NCBI GenBank assembly: GCA_947650365.1
Contig: OX393553.1
Span: 38,981,449-39,045,448 of the forward strand
Length of the DNA stretch: 64,000 bases
Reading direction: 5' to 3'
Origin: Chamaelirium japonicum
Lineage: Eukaryota > Streptophyta > Magnoliopsida > Liliales > Melanthiaceae
Shown: in pieces, positions 46,139-57,459 of the stretch
How the letters are laid out: each line of letters begins with the position of its first letter
How positions within the stretch are numbered: the first letter of the stretch is position 1
The notes under the pieces: generated by a model
Seen by the model: only the letters and a program-made list of their open reading frames with translations
Told to the model about the DNA's origin: nothing
Databases searched by the model: none
Translations under genes and position numbers: made by a program

Positions 46139-46588
46139 TAGGGGGTGGCAATGGGTCGGGTCGTGTCGGGTTGATGTCTTGCTAGTGTCTTGTCCAAAAC
46201 CCCTAGACCCGGACCCGACCCGTTTAACTAATCGTGTCTAGATCCTAAACCCGTACCCGACCCGCTAATAAACAGGTAGACCCGATAAGACCCGTTTACC
46301 ACCCGGGTCGATCTATTCAGTTAACCCGATCCGACCCAATCCGACTCGACCCGACCTGACCCGAAAGGCCAGCTGGTATTATATATTATAGTATCAGATT
46401 GCGGGTAGACCCGACACGACCCGTTGAATACTAAAGGGTCTTCCCGGGTCTACCGTATCCAGACCCTAAACCTAGAACCGACCCGTTTATTAAACGGGTC
46501 TATCGTGTCGACCCGTTTACGACCCAAACCCGTTTAGCTCTGACCCAGACCCGCTAACTTCGTGTCGGGTCCGAAATTGCCAGCCCTA
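46139..46588. mobile_element. hAT MITE (450 bp) with perfect 8-bp target duplication
   Basis: The left end TAGGGGGTGGCAAT and right end ATTGCCAGCCCTA form a terminal inverted repeat. ggcttggg flanks both sides perfectly (46,131-46,138 and 46,589-46,596). The interior is made of gacccgacccg/cgggtcgggt motifs. It is inserted in an older MITE of the same superfamily. Confidence 0.85.
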
Positions 46589-46619
46589 GGCTTGGGCCTG
46601 GATCGATTAGTAATCGACC

Positions 46620-47749
46620 GTGCTCCCCAAATCCAATGTAGCCTATTTGATAGGTATTTAGGGTTTCTAGAACCAATGATGACCGTATAGACTCCCACAG
46701 AACGAAGGTCAATAATGTCGTCCATATGTCTCTCCTGCATGATGAAATCGTTATCGAGCAGAATAACCTGCGGTTGAGATCCGATTTTGAGGAAAGGAAA
46801 AGTAGTCAATAGATGTTGATGCTGATTTTGAGCCCCATAGCCACCATTTCTCATGGGTCCCCATTAATGTTGAGCTGACTGGGAAAAGCTTGTGCTAAAG
46901 GAGGAAAGGTGCACTCTGACCTCACCGGCCTGGTGGTGTTGGCGCATTTAGAGTCGTAGTGTGTTTTTGGCACAACTTTACTAATTTGACAACTTGGACA
47001 AAACGCTGTAAGTATCGAGTTGTAACTACGTCTTGAGTCCTAGTCCCTGAGTTTCAGAGAACTAGTCCAAATGGAGCTTCATAGAAAGATACATACGAAA
47101 GAATCTATGTTCAAGCTTCATCATGCCTTTTAGAACGTCTTTTAAGGATGAAGGTAGTAAAGGACTTAGCGAATTTAGATAGTCCTTGATACATTTGCTG
47201 GAGGCATTAGCGCTAGCCGATGCATACTGTGTGCAATGGGTCAAACCAACATGTACATGCATTGGTTTTATTGATTATACTTTTATCATGTTTTGTGCAC
47301 ATAGATATCTGTGGTTAGTCCGAGTCCGTGGACCAGCATTGTGAGCGATACTCACTTAGAAATCTCTAAGTGTAGAATCGGTCATAGGGTTGTCTGAACG
47401 ATTGTTTGGACCGAGTCTTGATATCTTCCGAGCAAAGGTTCAGACACCTAGGTGAAAACATCCGAACAACCATTCGACGCTTTTGTGTCAAATCAAACTT
47501 ATCATAGTTCATCTGGAACACTTTGGCTGGTTTTCACAGAGAGTTCGAACCATCGTTCGAACTGCCAAGAGCTGGTAACAGACTTCTGAGTCTAATGTCC
47601 GAACGAATATTCGCACTCCCAAGCTTGGTCATCGAAACACTGGTTTGGACGGTAAATAAATTTTCGGAACTAGGCCCATCGTACATCCACTATGCTCTCT
47701 TAATCCTTTAGAGAAATCCCATATTGGGATGTGTTCTTCAAGTGGAAAA
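46620..47749. other. Intergenic DNA
   Basis: No gene is recognised; frames are short and unlike known proteins. Confidence 0.5.
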
Positions 47750-47752
47750 TAA

Positions 47753-47993
47753 GGGGGTGATTGGCATGCAGAACAGTTGTTCCACTGATTCTCATCCGGA
47801 TGAGGGTATTCTAGTAAATCAACTTTTTTAGTATTAATTTAGTGGATCAATATGCGGTTTGGCAGAGAAACTGGTGGAACAATAAAATCTCGTTCCCAAT
47901 TCTTCAGTCCACCAGAATAAATGCTAACTATTAAATTTGAAATCCGGGACCAAGAATAGAAATGGGAGGGTCGGGAACGATGCCAACACCCCC
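47753..47993. mobile_element. Tourist-like MITE (PIF/Harbinger), copy 1
   Basis: The ends GGGGGTGATTGGCAT and ATGCCAACACCCCC form an imperfect inverted repeat, with the TAA target duplication on both sides (47,750-47,752 and 47,994-47,996). It is 241 bp long, non-coding, and the same family as 51,666-51,912. Confidence 0.75.
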
Positions 47994-47999
47994 TAAAGA

Positions 48000-48505
48000 T
48001 CTCCATCTATGATTTTTATGATTTCTCTTTTCGGTCTCTCTTAAATTTTATTACCGATTTCTTTAGGGAGATCAATCTAGGGCTTTCATATTATATGCAT
48101 TGATTTCCCATCTATAGAAAACCCTAGGAGCCATCACCCATCACTATCTTCTATATTTGAGGGTGTTCGGACACTTAGAGGGCGAATCCTCCTTTGAGGG
48201 AGAGATAATGGTCAGTCGGTGGACCATAGCTGCTATGTGTTAGCGGAGATTGGCCAACGTATCCGTGGAAAGGCAAGGCGACGTGAGGCTACATAATCAT
48301 TGGATTGGGTGAGTCAAGTCTTATAACCTCTAACCTCACATAGTGCATAATCCTAGCAAGGGTTAGGGGTGGAGTAGGGAATCACTTAAAAATCTCTCAT
48401 GCCATTCTTAATGCTTCTTTGATTATTTCTTTACACTTGAGAAATTTTTAGAATTATGAGCTAGAAACTCACAAGGAAATTAAAAGATAAAATACATCTA
48501 ATTAT
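48000..48505. other. Intergenic DNA between a MITE and the copia fossil
   Basis: AT-rich sequence without a recognised gene. No LTR matching the following Ty1/copia fossil was identified. Confidence 0.45.
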
Positions 48506-48509
48506 ATTT

Positions 48510-51400
48510 TTATTTGGGTATATTTAGTCGTTCCACCTATTCACCCCCTCTAGGTGTTTTTGTTCTATGCGCTTCAGTATCGTCTGCGCAATTTCATGTG
48601 GGTTCTCTTACTGCCTTAGGTTATGTATCAGAGTCTCAACTTAAAAGCTTTTTTCCATCTAGAGCATTAGGGCAAGTCTCCTTATCATATTTCTCTTTTT
48701 GTATAGGCGGTAAGCTAGCTAAGCACTCAACCCTTCCTTTCTCTTCTAGTTCGTCTATGTCATGTCATCCTTTTGACTTAATATATTCCGACTTTTAGGT
48801 CATTTTCCTCCATGATTGGTTTTCAATATTATGCAGCTTCATTGGAATACTCTTGATACACTTGGATCTAGCTTCTCTGCAATCTCTCAAAGATTGTCAA
48901 TATCAACCACATCTTAACCAGTACTATAATTCACACTCAGTTTCATACTTGCATCAAGGGTTTCAGGTATGATTATACCCATGAGTATCTTTCCTCAACA
49001 ATGTGCTCCCTCCTTTAGTCTTAGGAAACCCTTTTTCACTAATCATGTTTTCGGACTCATGAGCATAACGAGGTTTGCTTAGAGAAAACAACGTTATATC
49101 CTAGAGATGGCTCATGCTCAACTTCTCTCCTCCTCGGTTTTCCATACATTCTAGCAGAGGCTATATTTACCTATGTCAACCTTATTAACATTACTTTCTT
49201 TTGTATCCTCTCTGACGTATCTCCTCACGAGCGTCTCTACTTCACTCCACTGGACTACAACATGCTCCACATGTATTACTGGTGCACATGTTTTGTCCTT
49301 ATGTTACCCCATGAACACAACACGTTATCTTTTCGATCAGCTAAGTAAGTTCTCTTGGGGATCAGTTCTGAGCACAAGGGGTATCATTGTTATGATCTCT
49401 AGGCTCGCCATCTTCGCCTCGCTCACCATGCTTCGTTTATCAATTATACTCTATATTACTCTCTATTAAGTTTCAAGATCTCACTTTCTTGAGATTTCTC
49501 ATGCTCCCTCATTAGAGACTCTCCCTCTTGAGACTTCTCATGCTTCCTCCTTCGAGCCACTCCCTCTTAAGTCACCACTAGTATCTTTCTCAACCACAAT
49601 TACTCCTTTTGCTCCCTTTTTTTAGTATCTACCTTATGCGACTATTGCTTCTCCTTTTGTCTCTCTCTTTTTCTTCTCTGACAATACTTGTCCTGCGTTA
49701 CCTACTTGTCCACGTATCTTTCCTTTTTACGAGAGTGACTCCACTGGTACTTTGTTAGCTCCAACGGGATCACCTCTGGCTGATGTGGATCCTAATTCCC
49801 TCCCCACTACCCCTAGCGTGAGTGCTTCCCACCTAACCATTTCAGTTAATCTCTCGACTGCTTTGGCTTTGATGCAGTCACCACATACTCACCCTAGTTT
49901 CATGCATATCTCATTGCCCTTCCATTGACAGAGAGCCATGATCCTACCACAAGGCACTTTAGTCCCCCTAGTGGCAACATTCTATGATAGAGGATTTTCA
50001 GGCTTTTGAGCAGACACAAACAAGTATAGAGCTTATCAGCTACAAGCAGGTTATCAAGATCAAGCTTCGACCAGGTGATTTCATTGAGCAGCACAATGCA
50101 CGCTTAGTTACCAAGGGCATCACTCAGCAGTATGTGATTGACTATGACAAGACTTTTACCCCCATGGCACAAATGGCCATGATTCAGACTCTTCTGATGG
50201 TCGTTGCTACTCGATGTTGGCCCCTTCTTCAGATGGATATGAAGAATATCTTTCTTCGCAATGACTTGTCTGAGGTTATCTACATACAACCTTCTCAAGT
50301 TTCAGCACTCATTCTCAGCACATTGCCATTTTCGCCGAGACATCTATGAACTCAAACGGGCTCCTCAAACCTGGTTTAAGCATTTTCGTTGTGCAGTTAT
50401 AGAGACCGATTTAGTCCAGAGCTCTTAGGATCATTATCTGTTTGTGTGGTTCTCACCGTAGGGCCAAGCTATCAATTATGTAGATGATATGATCCTTACA
50501 GGTGGTGACTCGGGTGCTATAGTCTCGCTTCAATAGTATCTCCAGAACAGTTTCAGATGAAAGATATTGGTCATTTGCTTTCTTGGCCTTGAGATTGCTC
50601 AGGACGAGCGAGGGATTCTGCTCTCCTAACAGTATGTCGCTAATATCCTTAGCCGAGTTGTGTTTTTCGATGATAACACTGCTGACACTCCACTCGGGTT
50701 TTATGTGAAGCTCCGACCTACAAACGATGAGCCTCTTTCGAATCCTACACGGTACAGAGAGATTGTTGGTCAGCTGGTCTCTACATCATTAGACCAGATA
50801 TTGCCCATGCAACCAACAAAGTCAATCTGTTTGTCAATGAGGCCCCTCGCTTTGCTCACTACGGTGCACTATGCAGATTCATCGGTACCTTCGAGGCATT
50901 GTCACTCGGCTACTCTTTTGTCCTCTACTTCATCTTTGGTTTTATGTGCCTACTCTTATGCTGACTGAGCTGGGGATCCGACTACTTACTGCTCGACCAC
51001 TGTTTACTGCATGTTTCTTAGATGTTCTCTTATCTCATGATGCATCAAGAAGCAGAAGGTTGTTTCTCTCTCCAACACCGAGGCTGAGTTCAGGGTCATG
51101 GTCACCACCACCAAGGAGATTATTCACATGCAGCGTTTCCTTGGAGATTTCAAAGTTGAGATTTCTCGACCCACAGCTTTTCACTGTGATAATCAGAGTG
51201 CTATACAGATTGTTACTAACCCAATTTTTCATGAGAGGACGAAACAAGTTAAGATTGATTACTACTTCTCTCGACAACACTATGAGACTCGGGCTCTCTC
51301 TCTTCCTTATGTTTTTCTGCATACTAGATCACTAACTTCTTTACAAAGTCACACCCAACTCCTCGGTTCCGGTTTCTTGTTAGCAATCTCTTGATGTTTT
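48510..51400 (+). mobile_element. Ty1/copia retrotransposon fossil
   Basis: Recognisable parts in order are the pre-integrase/integrase start (GGKLAKHSTLPF, HPFDLIYSDF near 48,700-48,800), reverse transcriptase (LVTKGITQQY and FTPMAQM near 50,100-50,180, YVDDMIL near 50,480) and RNase H (DNQSAIQIV, FHERTKQVKIDYYF near 51,190-51,270). The copy is heavily worn, with many breaks, and no LTR pair was found. It is probably old. Confidence 0.8.
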
Positions 51401-51457
51401 GATCCACCGTGAGTTTGAGAGGTTGTGTTAGTCATATGTATAGCCTAGTTTTGCATA

Positions 51458-51569
<112 letters not shown>

Positions 51570-51665
51570 GTCTAAACATAATAATCATTGAAGAAGAAAT
51601 TTAATTCTCCAAAATATGAGCCATCCAATCTATGTGAGTGATCATCGATCTTGGACGTGATTTAA

Positions 51666-51912
51666 GGGGGGTGTTTGGCATCATTCTAGAACCATCCGTT
51701 TCTATTCCCACTTTTAAATTTTAAAAGTAATGGAGAGTATTTGTTCCGACGGAATTACGGACTTCTGGTCAATAATATATCACTCATTTCTAGTTTCTAC
51801 GCTAACTAGAATGTTGAACCATCCAATCACATTAGAAATAGTAATCGATGAGAATACCCTTTTCTGGATGGGGATTAAGCAAAAGAGGTGATCCTCATGC
51901 CAAACACCCCCC
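51666..51912. mobile_element. Tourist-like MITE (PIF/Harbinger), copy 2
   Basis: The ends GGGGGGTGTTTGGCAT and ATGCCAAACACCCCCC are perfect 16-bp inverted repeats, with TAA on both sides (51,663-51,665 and 51,913-51,915). At 247 bp it is close in size to the copy at 47,753, and its better preserved ends suggest it is younger. It lies just downstream of the ectodomain exon at 52,018-52,762. Confidence 0.88.
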
Positions 51913-52017
51913 TAATTCTCCAAAATCCTCAAAAGCTCAATAAATTGGACTGAAAACGAAGAACGAAGAGAATGAGATACGAGAATCAGAGCGAAGGATC
52001 GAGAAATCCGCGCATAC

Positions 52018-52762
52018 CTGCTGACGAACAAGTCCCGAGCTCCAAACCGTTGCGGCAGTAGCAGGTCCGGTCATCAGGAGCGCTGTAGTTGTACCCGCAG
52101 ATCCCACCGGAGTTCACGCAATCCCGGCACCACCCTTTGCCCGGCATCCACCCCAAGGTGAACCCCTCCTGCAGCCCCTCCCGGAAGCCCAGCGCGCCAT
52201 CCGCCATCAGATCCGCCGCCGTCCGGTTCACCGGAACCACTACAGTCGAGCTGCAACTCTCCGACAACCCGGGCAAGCTCCGGTTGCCGACCACGAAGTA
52301 GGAGCCAGAAAGGCAATTGATGCCGTAGACCGCCGGCAGCGCTGGGATCTTAGAGGAGGCGTTGCAGCCGATGAACACGGTGAGGGTCTGGTAGCGGTCG
52401 GAGGACCAAAAGAGGGCGGGGTCCACTGTGGTGTTCTTGTACGGCCTCGGGCAGGGTCGGGCGGTGAGGTTGGTGTCGACGACGGTGAGGAGGTGGTTCA
52501 GGTAGTCGACGTCCATGACTTGGTACCCGTCGTCGCCGATATTGATGGTCATGGTGGAGTTGTAATCGGTGCAGGTGAGGAGGAAGCCCGGGCTTCCGCA
52601 GTAGTCGTGCCGGGTGGATAATCGGAAAGGGTAGGAGATTTTGATGGTGCGGTTGCCGCAGGTGAACGGGGCAGCGGCGCAATCCAAGAATGGCTGGTAG
52701 GTGCCGGCGGCGTCGGCGGCGAGGAGGAGGAGGAGGAGGAGGAGGAGGAGGAGAGATTGCAT
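52018..52762 (-). pseudogene. LRK10L/WAK-like ectodomain exon without its own kinase (A)
   Basis: The exon encodes a signal peptide that is an unusually pure leucine run (MQSLLLLLLLLLLLAADAAG), encoded by a GAG/CTC microsatellite. The GUB_WAK_bind region (FLDCAAAPFTCGN, ISYPF, DYCGSPGF) and WAK-associated region (GKGWCRDCVNSGGICGYNYS, CYCRNG) follow. The Met at 52,762 is chosen because it gives the signal peptide directly; an in-frame Met at 52,876 adds 38 residues. The exon ends at 52,018 in the donor cagcag|gtatgc, phase 1, as in the other two family members. No kinase exons follow within 11 kb on this strand, where only MITEs and a copia fossil lie. It is either a truncated duplicate or the first exon of a gene disrupted by insertions. 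Confidence 0.75.
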
Positions 52763-52912
52763 GATCAACGGATACACTAACAGAGGAGATCGAGTTTGAA
52801 CTGGTTCTACTTGTAAAAATGGATTTGCTCTTCCCTTCTTCATAACCATTGGTACTGTTTGACCTTCAACGGTCAAAGGGATGGAAGAATCAAAGGTTCA
52901 TCATCGGGTTGT

Positions 52913-52913
<1 letters not shown>

Positions 52914-52960
<47 letters not shown>
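52914..52960. repeat. (GA)n microsatellite
   Basis: A run of more than 20 GA dinucleotides upstream of ectodomain exon A, in its probable promoter or 5' UTR region. Confidence 0.95.
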
Positions 52961-52962
<2 letters not shown>

Positions 52963-52973
52963 GAGGAGTAATT

Positions 52974-53120
52974 CTATTTGTACAATCTGCATCGACAGAC
53001 TAGACCCATGAAGTGGTGGCGGGGCCCAATTTAGTTCACACCAACCACTCCGCCCTGGGCCCCGCCAACACTTTATGGGTCTGATTTGTCAATCTGTGTC
53101 GATAGAGATTGTACAAATAG
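52974..53120. mobile_element. Foldback MITE, copy 2 (GGCGGGGCCC family)
   Basis: The ends ctatttgtacaatct and agattgtacaaatag are a perfect 15-bp inverted repeat. The inner parts are also mirrored (agtggtggcggggccca against tgggccccgccaacact), so most of the 147 bp can fold into one hairpin. It is related to 1237-1448. No sure target duplication was seen. Confidence 0.65.
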
Positions 53121-53129
53121 TATGGAGAG

Positions 53130-53557
53130 AGAAAGAGAGAAAGGAACTTCTAAAAAGTAAAAAGATCCCGGTGGTGGTCCCTAAAAATAAAAGAAGTTCG
53201 TGATGGAACCAACGAGCTTTTGGTCTTGTGGTACTTCCTCTCTCTCTCATGTTGGCCAGGTTTCATGTTCCACTCCTGGTGTGGGCTGTGCAAAACGATA
53301 CCTCATACTTTTGCCAATGGCAGTTAGATGCTCTTACAAATCCTGGTCGGCGATGTCATGTTCACGAGATTATGGAATTAATAAATAGCAGATGCGGCGG
53401 CCTCCCCCAATTGAATCTACAGACCTTTTTGAGCCCTTGTACTAGAGCCCAGTCCTTTGAGCCCTAGCGCTAGAGCTAAATTTTTCTCAAGGGCACCATG
53501 GTGCATTGTTTGTGCGTGCTAATCATAGTCATTGATGTCATGTTCATCTTGGTTGCA

Positions 53558-53560
<3 letters not shown>
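53130..53560. other. Intergenic DNA
   Basis: No gene is recognised; a short frame at 53,228-53,467 matches nothing known. Confidence 0.45.

Positions 53561-53622
<62 letters not shown>
53561..53622. repeat. (CT)n microsatellite
   Basis: A run of about 30 CT dinucleotides. Confidence 0.98.
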
Positions 53623-53623
<1 letters not shown>

Positions 53624-53760
53624 ATGGATAATTTGTCCTTCTGTTGATAGTAATATTTACCATCCAGAAGGAAAGAAAAAACGGAGTCTTTGACTAAAGA
53701 AATGCGTTGAGAAACGGCAGATGTATAGAACCTTTCAACGAGATAGTGCTTTTTCAAATC

Positions 53761-56484
53761 TGATGTGATTCGACTTGGGCCCAAGCTTATTGGCTCACCC
53801 GAAGGCCCATCCTAGCCTGCCATAGATGGATAAGGCAGGATATCTCTTATGATATCTTTTAATATCTTTTAGATTTAAGATCTTTATTTTAGGCAAGTTG
53901 TTAGGATAATGATTGGCTTTTAAATTTGTTGCCATTTTTATCTTTTCTTTTAGCCTATTTAAAGGCCCCCATTGTAACCATTGAAAGGAGATGATTATGA
54001 ATGAAAATTGATGGCGGATGCCTTCGTTGGCTCATGGATTTGAGTCCCCACCTTGTATCCTGATGGATTTCAGGCCCCCTCTCGTCTAAGCTTCTAGTCT
54101 TTTCTTCTCTGTCACAGTTCTTACCCCCTCTGCCACTTCCTCTCGGTGATTCCGTATCACTAGTTATCTTTTACAAAGAAAATACCAAAAATATTACATC
54201 GCCTTCATCAACCGCTCTTGGACGACGTGCGCCTGCATCAAGTTGGTATCAGAGCTTCGGGCTTCGTGGCGTTACTGCACCACGAACGATCTTCGCTTCG
54301 ATCGCCGTCGTCCATCGTCATCGTCGTCGTTCCGTCGTCACCATCCTCACCGAGTCGTCATCTTCTTCTGGTACGTCGCCCTACAATCCCAACAAAAAAG
54401 AGAGAGAGAGAGAGATCAGATCTATTGAGAAAAAAAAAAAAAGAGAAGAGAAAGGAGAACCCCTTCAACCGAACCCCTCTCCTTTGCCGCCCGCCCGTCC
54501 ACTGCAAGCCGACCCTTCCTCTCGCTCCACCCGCTGATCCGCCATCCCTATTTCGTGCTCCCGCGCACCCCGCAGCAAAAAAAAAAAAATCAATCTGCCA
54601 TCAGATCTGTGATCGCAGCAGAAAAAAAAGGAAAAGAAAGAGTAGAAGGAAAGAAGAAAAGGAAAGAAAGAAGAAAAGGGAAGAAAAGGAAAAAGGAAAG
54701 AAGAGAGAAAGGAGGAAGAAACATACCTGTGTGTTGCTGTCTACAGCTGCAACCGGCCCCTTTTTTTGCTCCCAGCTGCAGCCGCCGGCCCCTTTGCTCC
54801 TTCCCTACCTGCCAACAAAACAAATAAAGCAAAAAAAAAAAAACCCTAATCCGACCCCCCTTTGCCCCCTTTCTTTTTCCCCAATTCACCCTCCACCACA
54901 ACCCTTAGATCCCCATCCAACAGCCCTCAAATCCCCACCCTTTCTACTTTGCTATTGTGCACTTAAGTGCTGAACCCGAGTTGAATTCGGATCCAACCCG
55001 TTTACAAAAACAGACCCGATAAGACCCTACAACTTCAAAAACCCATATCTTTCTCATTTTTTTATCCGATTTGGACGTTCTTGGTACCGAATCGAAGCCC
55101 TTTTCGAGCTCTACGCGTCCATACCATTAGCAGGAATTTTCAGTAAACCAGTAATTACAGATTTCCAGATTTACCCCTGGACCACTCTTCTACCATTGTG
55201 GCATGGATACCAAGGTGCAAGGGTTGCTTCGTTGTCATCAAAGGAACAAATCCATCTACGAGTACACTTCAGCGTTCTATCGGCGCATGATCCGCTATAG
55301 TTTTTCAGAGACAGATTTCTTGGCAGTGGTACTGTACGTTAGAGGACTCCGCTCCGACATAAAGGGCCAGTTTTCACCTAGATCTTGGAGGGATCTGGAC
55401 GAAGTCTATGAGATAGCTTGTGGGATAGAACGGGAGCTACAGCAAATGGACTCACCTCTAGCGGCCTCCACAGATGAGTCTTCACCTCCAGCACTTCCAG
55501 CAGAGCCCCCACCACCGACAGAGCTTCCTCCAGTTGTATCTTCGGCAGATCCATCAACTCCAGTACCACCACCAGCAAACGAGCCCCCTCTAGAGGATCT
55601 TCTGCCGCCTGCCATGCTACCACCTACTGCAGATTCTTTCGAGGAGGTCTCTCTAGCCGAGCTTCGACATATTGATTTTCTTGGGCTGAACCGACTATTG
55701 GTGCCTACAGTGTTTGTTCAGCTCTACCTCCGTTCAGGCGAGCCGATGTTCGAGCTACTGCAGCGGTCTGATATTACTATCCGGCTCGATCGTCTACCCC
55801 AGCATTGCTTTGGTGTGTGTTTCTCGATCGATGGCAGTGATACCTTCTCATGGGACCCCGGTGGTAACTTCGGTGTAATGAGGCATCATTTGTTGGGCCT
55901 CCACCATCAGCTCCTGACGACAAATACCACATCGGCGAAATCCTCGATGATGATTGCGCTTTACCGTATGAACTCGTGGGCGAGTTCTTCGCAGCGGAAG
56001 CGAATGATGTGATCCGACTTGGGCCCAAGCCCGTTGGCCCACCCGAAGGCCCATCCTAGCCTGCCATAGATGGATAAGGCAGGATATCTCTTATGATATC
56101 TTTTAATATCTTTTAGATTTAAGATATTTATTTTAGGCAAGTTGTTAGGATAATGATTGGCTTTTAAATTTGTTGCCATTTTTATCTTTTCTTTTAGCCT
56201 ATTTAAAGGCCCCCATTGTAGCCATTGAAAGGAGATGATTATGAATGAAAATTGATGGCGGATGCCTTCGTTGGCTCATGGATTTGAGTCCCCACCTTGT
56301 ATCCTGATGGATTTCAGGCCCCCTCTCGTCTAAGCTTCTAGTCTTTTCTTCTCTGTCACAGTTCTTACCCCCTCCGCCACTTCCTCTCGGTGATTCCGTA
56401 TCACTAGTTATCTTTTACAAAGAAAATACCAAAAATATTACATCGCCTTCATCAACCGCTCTTGGACGACGCGCGCCTGCATCA
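53761..56484 (+). mobile_element. Non-autonomous LTR retrotransposon, 2.7 kb, looks whole
   Basis: Two LTRs of 480 bp (53,761-54,240 and 56,005-56,484) start TGATG and end CATCA. The 5-bp target duplication aaatc is perfect (53,756-53,760 and 56,485-56,489). A primer-binding site of initiator-Met tRNA type (ttggtatcagagc) follows the left LTR directly. By eye the LTRs differ at about 9 of 480 positions (about 2%), so the insertion is recent, probably of the order of a million years or less at usual plant rates. The interior holds only a gag-like frame and no protease, integrase or reverse transcriptase, so it depends on another element. Confidence 0.88.
55203..56012 (+). CDS. Gag-like frame of the non-autonomous LTR element
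   Basis: The 269-codon frame starts MDTKVQGLLRCHQ. The first 80 residues (IYEYTSAFYRRMIRYSFSETD, LRSDIKGQFSPRSWRDLDEVYEIA) resemble the retrotransposon gag domain of plant LTR elements. A Pro/Ser-rich stretch follows, with a C-terminal part of unknown relation. No zinc knuckle is seen. This is a virus-like relic and is not interpreted further. Confidence 0.6.
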   Translation: MDTKVQGLLRCHQRNKSIYEYTSAFYRRMIRYSFSETDFLAVVLYVRGLRSDIKGQFSPRSWRDLDEVYEIACGIERELQQMDSPLAASTDESSPPALPAEPPPPTELPPVVSSADPSTPVPPPANEPPLEDLLPPAMLPPTADSFEEVSLAELRHIDFLGLNRLLVPTVFVQLYLRSGEPMFELLQRSDITIRLDRLPQHCFGVCFSIDGSDTFSWDPGGNFGVMRHHLLGLHHQLLTTNTTSAKSSMMIALYRMNSWASSSQRKRMM

Positions 56485-56489
56485 AAATC

Positions 56490-57235
56490 TCTCAAAATGA
56501 AATCTGTTCCAAACATATATGCCATGGTTCTAAATTTCACCCTTTTATATACTTTTTCATACCCATACTGATCGAGGGTATTGTGGGGGGATTTATTGGT
56601 TTGGAGCGGTTCAAGTGAAATTCACAATCCAAAGGACAGGCAGATCAGGTTTATGTGGACAAACCTTCTCAAAGTCGTAGGGAAAAAAAACCACGGGGTG
56701 AGGTGAGAAATGCACTATCAAGGCAAACAGGTTACAAACTTTCACCCGAACCCTCTTGCACCCAGAAATGACCGACCTCCCAAATGCCAACCTCTCAACT
56801 CTCTCTCATCGAGAGATTTTCGAAAAGCAAGCGGCAACGCCTCCCTTTCCAGAATTCAGATCTTTTGTTATGAGGGTGTATGTCATTTTTTATAGCGGCT
56901 CGAGATGACAGTTAGAGCACTCTGAGTGAGACGGAAATGATAGCGCGATCTCGTGATTCGCGTAACCGCCTCATGCGTTGAACACGTGTCCTCTTGTGAT
57001 TGCTCCTTCGTGCAGGGGTAGTTACTAGGGCAGATCGATGCATCTTTCCTTTCTGGTCGATCGGAAATCCCAAGACGTGAGCTGCCCATCCATAACCGTC
57101 GCCCAGTCAAGATTTTCGAGTGTCACTGTTGGATAATGTTGGTGCGTAATCTTTGGGCCAAATCCTCATGTGAATATCAGAGCTATACTTGGGGCGCAAA
57201 AGGAGGGATTCCCCTCCTGATCTGTTTTCATCTTG
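56490..57235. other. Intergenic DNA
   Basis: No gene or clear repeat is recognised. Confidence 0.45.
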
Positions 57236-57239
57236 ACTT

Positions 57240-57450
57240 TACAGCCACCAAATAGGGACCGATCGGTCGATAGGCTTTGACCGTCCATTCAGTCGACCAA
57301 CGAGTCGACTGGTCGGTCGATAAGTTTCAACCGATTGATTGGTCGACCCTCACGAGCCAACAGGTCGGTCGACACCCATGCGTCGACTAGTCGGTCGGTC
57401 ATTCTAGGTCAGTCGACTCCCATGGGTCGGCCGGTCGGTCACAAGGGATG
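57240..57450. repeat. GGTCGGTCGAC-rich repeat
   Basis: Many short imperfect units of ggtcggtcgac/gtcgactgg occur in both orientations over about 200 bp. Related stretches are often seen in plant LTRs, but no LTR ends were found here. Confidence 0.6.
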
Positions 57451-57459
57451 ACCCTGCTT

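Noticed and set aside
54218-54973. 251-codon frame rich in Lys, Arg and Glu
   Set aside because: It starts inside the left LTR and runs through purine-rich low-complexity leader of the LTR element.
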